DNA of 6,816 nucleotides from Acidobacteriaceae bacterium. Its GTDB lineage: Bacteria > Acidobacteriota > Terriglobia > Terriglobales > Acidobacteriaceae. Positions 1 through 5,431 of this stretch are shown piece by piece (positions within the stretch are counted from its first letter, which is position 1; the number at the start of each line of letters is the position of its first letter). Position numbers and translations under genes: made by a program. The DNA is taken from contig JASIJX010000604.1 of the NCBI GenBank assembly GCA_030049955.1, positions 1 through 6,816 of the forward strand, given 5' to 3'. The notes beneath the pieces were generated by a model. The model saw only the letters and a program-made list of their open reading frames with translations. It was not told where the DNA came from and did not search any database.

Positions 1-12
1 AGCTTTCCAAGT

Positions 13-3000
13 TCAGAAGGTGAATCGAGCGCTAAGTGTGATCTGTCTGGGATCCATCATGTTTGGAGACAGAGTTCCGGCGTCGGAATCGCCGTTTTGG
101 CCGATCCCGGCGCCCGAAGTAGGAGCTAGGATTGGAGTGGCAAAGTTATTCTCGACTGCGCTGGGAAGGAAGTTCTGGTGGTTGAACAGGTCAGTGAACT
201 CGCCGAGAAGTTCGAGTTGATACCGTTCCCTGAGCGCAAACTGCCGGGTAACATTCAAGTTCACATTTTGGAAAGAGGGTAAGCGAAGATTGGTGTTGTA
301 CTGATTTGTCGTTCCGTACCAATATTGATCGACGGCATATTGGCCATTCGGGAACTGAACGATCTGGTTAGTGAAAGCATCGGGGTTCCACTTCAGGAAA
401 GTGTAAGGGCCAGGAGTAACTTGGTGGCCGTCTGGAAGTGTAACAGTGGTTTTGCCATCATACCAATGCTGCAAGGTCTTAGGAACTTCCAGCGGCTGCC
501 CAGTCGGGATGCACTGAGAATTCATGCTGCCGGTGCAAGAGGGACCCCACGGCTGTCCTGATTGCACAGTGACCACAGTTGCCATTTGCCAGCCACCCGC
601 CAGCGCCCTGGCCACGGGATTGGCAAGCTCATACTTCTGGCCGCTGCCCCATTGATCCAGGTACGACACCACACCGACGAAGCGCTGTGGAACATCGTAT
701 CCAAGAAGTCCATTGTTGCTCTGAAGGTTCGCGTAGTTAACTCCACCGGAGCCCGCCAGGTTTCCTTGTTGGTCTTCGGCGTAGGATGAGCCATCCTCCC
801 CGCCCGAGATTCCTGTTGAATGGGACCAATCGTAAATAAATTGTGCTGTCAACCCAGACGAGTAGGAATGCTTCAACTCGAGTTCCAGGGCATTGTACAG
901 TGATGAGCCCAAGTCCTCGACCACTGTATCCCCTAGCAGATCGAGATACCCTTCCGAAGCTTGCATGGCTGTGATTGTTCCCTCGCCGATGCTGCCCGTT
1001 GCGTGATTGATCAAAGCGGGCAATGGGTTTGCGACTTGGGCCTGCGACGGATCATTCGTACCGCTGGAGTTGAGCCACGCGCTTCGCCAATTCATCAGGG
1101 TCGCTTGTGGAATTTGCCAAGTGCCGTTCAGAGGAAAAGTACGCCAGGGAAGATGGCTGCCTTTCGTTCCAACATACCCTGCGGACGCGAGCCAGCCATG
1201 GACTTGACGCTCCACGAAGACGTTCCATTGATCCACATAGGCGTTGTGGAAGCCTTTGCGCATGAACATGTCGACGCTCGCTGAGCCGTTCTCATCGCCA
1301 TAGATGTCCGGACTTTGCACAGCCGCCCCCGGAGCGAGAAGCGGCGTCGTGTCTGCCTCATCCTCAAGGCGCCCTACTGGCAGTCCGTTATAGGCGGTGG
1401 TGATCCCGGTCCCGTAAGGGGTCATTTCCGTGCCGCCCTCCCACGCACCACCGCCATAGATCATTCCATTTGCGTTATAGCCAGTGTTGCTTTGCGCGTA
1501 AATTCGCCCATAGCCGCCACGAATTACGGTCAGATTTGTCAACCGATACGCCGCGCCTACGCGAGGTGAAATGTCGTTATATTCCGTGTCCCACATATTC
1601 CGGGAATAACCGTTTGTTCCGGGGAAAGCAAATGCTCCCATTCCCGCCTGTGGATTCTGATTGACAAGGTTTTGCGTGGAGCCGTCGAAGGTCAGAGTAA
1701 ACGGACTCGCCGCAGTCGTGTCGATATCGTATTCATGGTTGTGCCGAGCCGTTGGCCCAGGCTGTATCTCATAGCGAAGTCCAAGATTGATGGTCAGCTT
1801 GCTTGTCGCCTTCCAGTCATTCTGGGAATACACGGCAAAAAGTCGATCGGTCAGCGCCGGAACAGGCGAACTGCCAGGATCAAACCGCCAGCCCATCACG
1901 CCTATGGCTCCCATCGCGTAGGGAATACCACTCTGCTGCGGGGTAACGTTTAATGAACCATCTGAGGAGCCGTCCGACAAGGTATATTGCTCGCAGTAGC
2001 ACTCAGTTTCGTAGGAACCGAGAGAGGGGGTATTCCATTCTATGTCCGCCCAATTGCTTTGGTAGATGCGATTGTCAAGACCATTTTTTAGTGTCCATTT
2101 GCCGATCACCTTGGTGATGCTGCCGTTGAAATCGTAGTTATTCTGATGCTCGTTCTTCCATACCCAGTTCCCGTTATTCAATGCCTGGCTATACGCAGCC
2201 CCATAGCCGAGGGAGTAGACAGACGGAGCCGTCCCGGGAAGAGTGATATAACTTTGCACGGTGGACGGCATGCCCCAGGCTGTGTAATTTGCCGCGGTCC
2301 ACGGACTGTTTGTTCCGGGGTAGGAAACCCCTGAAGTGGGGTAGGTGGACTGAGCCGACACCCGCTGAAAACCAGCGTGAAGGTCGATAAAGGTGGTCGG
2401 GTTCAGCGTAATGATGTCGCCAATCGCAGCGCTGGGATTGTTGTCGAGATTGTTGTTGGACGACTGCCATCTCCAGGGACTCGAATTGCCCCACGCGTTA
2501 GCTCCAATTTGGGAACCATTCTGCACCCCTCCGGAAAGATAGAAGGAGTTCTTCCCAAAATGAAAGTCCATGCGCGTATTCAAATTATTGCGCGTTGTGG
2601 GGCTCGTGCCGTTATATAGAAAGTTGTCATCTCCATAAACATCGCTCGCCGCGTGGTTCGGCTCCGGAAAGGCCTGTAGGTACATCAGGCCATATGGATC
2701 TGGATTTGTAATAACCGAACCGCAACCGTACGAGCTACAGTTCGTGCTCTGAGGATACAGCGATCTTTGATAGACGTTGGTACTGCCAGAAACCAGCGTC
2801 GCTGAAAATGGGTTATAAATCGTGACAGGCACCGGATTACCGATTGCATTTTTAATCACGGTCTCGCCAAAATCGCCCTGCCGCTGAAGATCTGTCGGAA
2901 CTGTGGCGAATCCGTCGAAAGGCAGAACATTCCAGAGCCGATCGAAGGCGACAAAGAAGAATACCTTGTTTTTCCCGTTGAAAAGCTTGGGGAAAACAAC

Positions 3001-3942
3001 CGGCCCTCCGATGCTGCCGCCTGCTTCGTCGACGCGGTATTCTCCGCGCGGAACACCTTCCATGTCATTTTCAAGACCGTTCGCGTTTAGCATTTCATTT
3101 CGCATGTTGTAGAAGAGATCACCGTGAAAAGTATTCGTGCCGCTCTTGGTGACCATCTGGATTATGGCTTGGCCCCCGCCTAGATCGGCAGAAAGATCGT
3201 TCGTAGAGACGGTGACTTCCTGCAGAGCGTCTCGATTGGGCATGACTGTGACTTCGTGCCAGCCTGAGCCCTGCACTGGAACGCCATCAAGCTGAACGTC
3301 ATCGGTTCCAAGCATGCCGCCGTTCACTCTGATCGCGGAGTACTCCTGGCGAGCGGTATAGCCCACACCGAGATTTTCGTCGCTGTACATGACCGGAGAC
3401 GGCGTCACGCCTGCCTGCAGGGTCGCGTAGTACAACGGATTATTGTTGATATTGGGCACATTGTTAATTACATGCGTATCGACCGATCCCGCCACCGTCG
3501 CGCTTTCGGTCTGCAGCTCCGCAGTAGCGGCTGTAACTTGAACCACTTGACTTGTTGCGCCCACTGCGAGCTTAGCGTTAACTTGCACCGTAATGCCCGT
3601 TGCCACCACAATGTCGTCTACACGGTAGGTCTTGAATCCCGGCGCATCGATTGAGACGGCATATCGACCGGCCGCGAGATAAGGCAAGGCGTAATCGCCT
3701 GCGGGCCCGGACTGCGTTTTTGCTGTTTCGTTCGTGAGTTGGTTCGTTACTGTCACAATCGCCTGGGGAACAACCGCGCCGCTTTGATCGGTTACAGTGC
3801 CGGTAATGGTGCTGTTTCTTACCTGCGCCAAAGCCGCACTGATGCTGAGCGAGAATGCCAAAAGCGCGATTAAAGCCTTCGCAATTCCCGCCATTCCCAT
3901 CCAATGTGTCCAAAACTTCCTAGCTTTCATTTGGTCCTCCAT
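13..3942 (-). CDS. TonB-dependent receptor, Oar-like, with N-terminal carboxypeptidase-regulatory-like domain
   Basis: This is an outer-membrane receptor of about 1309 residues, a usual length for acidobacterial Oar-like proteins. Such receptors bind large substrates at the surface and import them using TonB/ExbBD energy; the substrate cannot be read from the sequence. Residues 1-39 form a signal peptide (MKARK n-region, Leu/Ala core, cleavage after ALA before QVRN). Residues about 46-128 are a carboxypeptidase-regulatory-like beta-sandwich (ITGTVTDQSGAVVPQA, GDYALPYLAAGRYAVSI, APGFKTY). The plug spans about 155-275 and includes IRVNGG, DDVQLDGVPV and IIQMVTKSGTNTFHG. The rest is barrel, ending ITLSARFTF with the C-terminal Phe expected for BAM-dependent insertion. 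No TonB box was recognised. Six cysteines occur as three close pairs. ATG at 3942 was chosen because AGGGAGG lies 5 nt upstream; ATG at 3930 (1305 residues) has an equally spaced GGAGG and is nearly as likely. A TTG at 3963 has only a poor ribosome site. The gene appears intact. Family assignment is confident; the exact start is not. Confidence 0.96.
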   Translation of the reverse strand: MEDQMKARKFWTHWMGMAGIAKALIALLAFSLSISAALAQVRNSTITGTVTDQSGAVVPQAIVTVTNQLTNETAKTQSGPAGDYALPYLAAGRYAVSIDAPGFKTYRVDDIVVATGITVQVNAKLAVGATSQVVQVTAATAELQTESATVAGSVDTHVINNVPNINNNPLYYATLQAGVTPSPVMYSDENLGVGYTARQEYSAIRVNGGMLGTDDVQLDGVPVQGSGWHEVTVMPNRDALQEVTVSTNDLSADLGGGQAIIQMVTKSGTNTFHGDLFYNMRNEMLNANGLENDMEGVPRGEYRVDEAGGSIGGPVVFPKLFNGKNKVFFFVAFDRLWNVLPFDGFATVPTDLQRQGDFGETVIKNAIGNPVPVTIYNPFSATLVSGSTNVYQRSLYPQSTNCSSYGCGSVITNPDPYGLMYLQAFPEPNHAASDVYGDDNFLYNGTSPTTRNNLNTRMDFHFGKNSFYLSGGVQNGSQIGANAWGNSSPWRWQSSNNNLDNNPSAAIGDIITLNPTTFIDLHAGFQRVSAQSTYPTSGVSYPGTNSPWTAANYTAWGMPSTVQSYITLPGTAPSVYSLGYGAAYSQALNNGNWVWKNEHQNNYDFNGSITKVIGKWTLKNGLDNRIYQSNWADIEWNTPSLGSYETECYCEQYTLSDGSSDGSLNVTPQQSGIPYAMGAIGVMGWRFDPGSSPVPALTDRLFAVYSQNDWKATSKLTINLGLRYEIQPGPTARHNHEYDIDTTAASPFTLTFDGSTQNLVNQNPQAGMGAFAFPGTNGYSRNMWDTEYNDISPRVGAAYRLTNLTVIRGGYGRIYAQSNTGYNANGMIYGGGAWEGGTEMTPYGTGITTAYNGLPVGRLEDEADTTPLLAPGAAVQSPDIYGDENGSASVDMFMRKGFHNAYVDQWNVFVERQVHGWLASAGYVGTKGSHLPWRTFPLNGTWQIPQATLMNWRSAWLNSSGTNDPSQAQVANPLPALINHATGSIGEGTITAMQASEGYLDLLGDTVVEDLGSSLYNALELELKHSYSSGLTAQFIYDWSHSTGISGGEDGSSYAEDQQGNLAGSGGVNYANLQSNNGLLGYDVPQRFVGVVSYLDQWGSGQKYELANPVARALAGGWQMATVVTVQSGQPWGPSCTGSMNSQCIPTGQPLEVPKTLQHWYDGKTTVTLPDGHQVTPGPYTFLKWNPDAFTNQIVQFPNGQYAVDQYWYGTTNQYNTNLRLPSFQNVNLNVTRQFALRERYQLELLGEFTDLFNHQNFLPSAVENNFATPILAPTSGAGIGQNGDSDAGTLSPNMMDPRQITLSARFTF

Positions 3943-3954
3943 CTGGTCCTCCCT
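3930..3954 (-). promoter_or_regulatory. Tandemly duplicated Shine-Dalgarno/start module of the receptor gene
   Basis: On the minus strand the 12-nt unit GGAGGACCARAT occurs twice back to back and is followed by G, differing at one base (G or A). Each copy supplies GGAGG, a 5-nt spacer and an ATG, giving in-frame starts at 3942 and 3930. The duplicated codons appear in the protein as MEDQ followed by MKARK. The upstream copy is extended to AGGGAGG. Both starts leave the signal peptide intact, so either or both could be used. Confidence 0.75.
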
Positions 3955-3967
3955 TGAGTTCAACGCT

Positions 3968-3986
3968 CAGCTTCTATTTGAAGCCG
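3968..3986 (-). other. Small hairpin just upstream of the receptor ribosome-binding site
   Basis: In minus-strand RNA, CGGCTTC and GAAGCTG pair over 7 bp, including one G-U pair, around the 5-nt loop AAATA. The structure lies about 15 nt before the AGGGAGG ribosome site and has no U-tract, so it is not a terminator. It could affect ribosome access or RNA stability. A 7-bp stem can also arise by chance. Confidence 0.35.
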
Positions 3987-4002
3987 GCAACTGAAAGATC
4001 AG

Positions 4003-4098
4003 CTACGAACCGTCAGATTCTTTGTGGCCGACTATGAGTGGAATTGCCTGTTGGGAACCGCTTCGCAGAGTCAATTCTCCGCTCCGTATCCGCCTCAT
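4003..4098 (-). CDS. Candidate 31-residue upstream ORF (leader peptide) in the receptor 5' leader
   Basis: A small ORF starts with ATG at 4098 and ends with TAG at 4003-4005, encoding 31 residues that begin MRRIRSGELTLRSG and end GHKESDGS. A perfect AAGGAGG at 4106-4112 sits 7 nt upstream of the ATG, which is near the ideal arrangement and a stronger site than that of the receptor gene itself. The peptide has a basic N-terminus, no signal peptide or membrane segment, no cysteine and no run of one amino acid that would mark a classical amino-acid attenuator. It ends about 60 nt before the receptor start, within the same predicted transcript. It may be a regulatory leader peptide or a small protein. 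No known family was recognised. Translation is inferred only from the ribosome site. Confidence 0.4.
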   Translation of the reverse strand: MRRIRSGELTLRSGSQQAIPLIVGHKESDGS

Positions 4099-4195
4099 GC
4101 CTCGGCCTCCTTCCCCGCGTCCAACCCGCTCTCCATTGGTCGCCGCCAATTGTTAGAGATCGCTTGGCATGGCGGCAGCACCGAGCGAATTCTTC

Positions 4196-4237
4196 AAAAA
4201 AGAGAGAGGCGAAGCAACTTTCGAGTTCTTCTCCGCC
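4196..4237 (-). terminator. Attenuator-like intrinsic terminator in the receptor 5' leader
   Basis: In minus-strand RNA, GGCGGAG (4237-4231) pairs with CTTCGCC (4214-4208) over 7 bp with one G-U. Above it, AACT and AGTT form a 4-bp upper stem closed by the tetraloop CGAA. The structure is followed by TCTCTC and then six T residues (4201-4196). On the plus strand the G-U position becomes an A-C mismatch, so the fold favours minus-strand RNA. Pairing begins only about 16 nt after the predicted transcription start, far upstream of the coding region, which suggests premature termination or attenuation rather than gene-end termination. The six-nucleotide offset before the pure U-run makes it a moderate terminator at best. 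Confidence 0.45.
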
Positions 4238-4259
4238 CGTTTTTCTGGGCCAAAAAGTT

Positions 4260-4308
4260 GATATATCACTTATGAGTAGACTGTCAAGAAAAAAATAAAA
4301 TATTCTTT
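4260..4308 (-). promoter_or_regulatory. Sigma-70-type promoter with AT-rich upstream element for the receptor gene
   Basis: Reading the minus strand, a perfect TTGACA (-35) lies at 4287-4282. A 16-bp spacer follows, then TATATC (-10, four of six consensus bases) at 4265-4260. Immediately upstream of the -35 box is a nearly pure A/T block (4288-4308), the position where an UP element would contact the alpha subunit C-terminal domain. Transcription would start near 4253, giving a 5' leader of roughly 310 nt before the receptor ATG. The surrounding DNA is GC-rich, so the AT block stands out. Confidence 0.6.
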
Positions 4309-4455
4309 TGCCTGGCGTACGATCCCCTGGAAAACTCCGTGAAGCTGTTGATTTTGCACCGCGTTATGATTCTCTGGTTGGCCATAACGGCGAACATGCC
4401 GCTCATATGGTCGGCACCACCTTCCCTGCCCAGTTCCCGTAATCAGAGTGGGGAC

Positions 4456-4490
4456 GATGCGAACGGGTTTCCTGGCGCGATAGGCGCAGT
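4456..4490 (+). repeat. Imperfect direct repeat, copy 1 (partner at 4746-4780)
   Basis: The stretch starting GATGCG, passing through TTTCCTGGC and ending in TAGGCGCAG, matches 4746-4780 at about 29 of 36 aligned columns with small gaps. The copies lie about 290 bp apart in different reading phases relative to the 4339 frame, so they do not encode the same peptide. It could be a trace of local duplication or coincidence. Confidence 0.35.
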
Positions 4491-4745
4491 TCCGCCTTGC
4501 CCGATCCCAAAATTCCTATTGCCAACGCCGCCTGTTTCCGATGCCATGCTGCCGCGTGCACAAAGCAAGAAACCCGCGATGGGTTGGAACGATTGGATTT
4601 ACGGAGAAGGATATTGGGAGCGCGATATTCGGAACCGGCAGAGCGTGGGTCGCAGGCGGGTAAGCTATCCTTACGCAACCATTGGCTGGATCCAACGCTA
4701 CTGCAGTAAGGAGTCGGTGGAAAAAACGCCATCATCTAAAATGTT

Positions 4746-4780
4746 GATGCGCACCGTTTTCCTGGCACGAATAGCGGCAG
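4746..4780 (+). repeat. Imperfect direct repeat, copy 2 (partner at 4456-4490)
   Basis: This is the second copy of the roughly 35-nt repeat, sharing GATGCG, TTTCCTGGC, CGA, TAG and CAG blocks in the same order. No transposase, clear terminal inverted repeats or target duplication were seen around either copy. Confidence 0.35.
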
Positions 4781-4839
4781 AATTGGGGTCTAAACGGTAT
4801 CCACGAGGCCGAGGTTCAACGGATAGGGGCGCGGCCTGA

Positions 4840-5151
4840 TCTTGGAGTCTGGATTCGACGCATCTTCCGTTCCTGTTCTGCGGCATGCAAGCAGATGAGG
4901 CGAGTTGGCTTGGCTTCAAGCCTCTCCCGACAATTGCATCGACCCAAATATATCTTCTTGCCGAGAGCACGCACTTGCGTATTAGCCCAAGGTCGACTTG
5001 CGGCGAGCCGGTCATTCTCCAATCCTCAATGATGGGCCTCGGATAGCCATAACCATCAGGACGCCCAGCAGTGACCATGGGGCAAATCGCGCCTGGCCAT
5101 GCCCTGACTGAATAGGCAGATAACATACCAGGCCTCTGAATTGCACTATTT
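4840..5151. other. Intergenic stretch with no supported gene
   Basis: No frame on either strand here gives a recognisable protein. The longest is a minus-strand reading of 152 codons (4698-5156), which overlaps the candidate remnant, lacks a convincing ribosome site and shows no family motif. The stretch could be the eroded downstream part of the plus-strand remnant, but no recognisable catalytic motif was found in any forward frame. Confidence 0.5.
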
Positions 5152-5177
5152 CCCATGACCTCACATGCGGGTTTTTT
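5152..5177 (+). terminator. Candidate intrinsic terminator
   Basis: On the plus strand CCCATG and CATG-C-GG pair through a self-complementary CATG/CATG core plus two C-G pairs, with one bulged C and the 6-nt loop ACCTCA. One G and then six T residues (5172-5177) follow. The stem is short, so termination would be modest. It lies downstream of the suspected decayed plus-strand gene and before the TPR-gene promoter, where an old transcription unit would be expected to end. Confidence 0.35.
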
Positions 5178-5238
5178 ACTCGACGGTGCAGATTGCGCCC
5201 CGCAGTTCTTTATCTCCGACTGGCTCCTAGTCCATTGA

Positions 5239-5268
5239 TTGACATATCAGGATTGGGCGGCATAGTCT
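5239..5268 (+). promoter_or_regulatory. Candidate sigma-70 promoter of the TPR gene
   Basis: A perfect TTGACA at 5239-5244 is followed after 18 bp by TAGTCT at 5263-5268, which keeps the key T, A and final T of the -10 box. Transcription would begin near 5275, just before a GAGGAG-type ribosome site at about 5285-5290. A second -10-like TATACT at 5398-5403 lacks a good -35 partner; it would suit the later start at 5432. Both are sequence matches only. Confidence 0.4.
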
Positions 5269-5431
5269 GGTTCGATCAGTATGAGAGGAGCGGTGAAATG
5301 TGGTCCAAACTGACCCAAGGTTTGCTCGAACTCTGGGCTTGACTGCGTTGGGTACCGCATCCACATACGGTCGGGGTCGCGACGCAAGCCGCTCGACTAT
5401 ACTCGACAATCAACGTCTCCGCTCCGGTTCC

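Larger units (their letters stand above)
4339..4839 (+). pseudogene. Possible decayed remnant of a GH27-type alpha-galactosidase N-terminus
   Basis: A plus-strand frame of 166 codons opens with GTG and a signal-peptide-like segment (MKLLILHRVMILWLAITAN, then a hydrophobic stretch and SAPP). After a Pro-rich linker, about residues 80-99 read KKPAMGWNDWIYGEGYWERD followed by IR. This resembles the conserved N-terminus of GH27 alpha-galactosidases, typically P-P-M-G-W-N-[SD]-W-x-x-Y-G, followed some residues on by E-x-D-[IV]-[RK]. After that the resemblance is lost: the DDGW-like and YLKYDWC-like catalytic strands are not seen in any forward frame, and the frame stops far short of a full enzyme (usually 400 or more residues). 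No good ribosome site precedes the GTG. It may be a truncated, frameshifted remnant, or the motif may be coincidental. If real, it hints that the neighbouring receptor handles a galactoside. Confidence 0.28.

Noticed and set aside
20..3654. Many plus-strand and alternate minus-strand ORFs of 60-110 codons inside the receptor gene
   Set aside because: They lie wholly within a long, clearly recognisable coding frame, show no family motifs and are the usual antisense or frame shadows in GC-rich DNA.
3943..3963. Longer receptor start at TTG 3963 (1316 residues)
   Set aside because: TTG has only a weak ribosome site upstream, while its first codons contain the strong AGGGAGG that serves the ATG at 3942.
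4024..4298. Plus-strand ORFs of 83-86 codons opposite the receptor leader
   Set aside because: No ribosome site or recognisable motif; composition looks non-coding and they run antisense to the leader signals.
4698..5156. Minus-strand ORF of 152 codons
   Set aside because: It starts inside the candidate terminator, lacks a convincing ribosome site and no part resembles a known family. A real orphan gene cannot be fully excluded.
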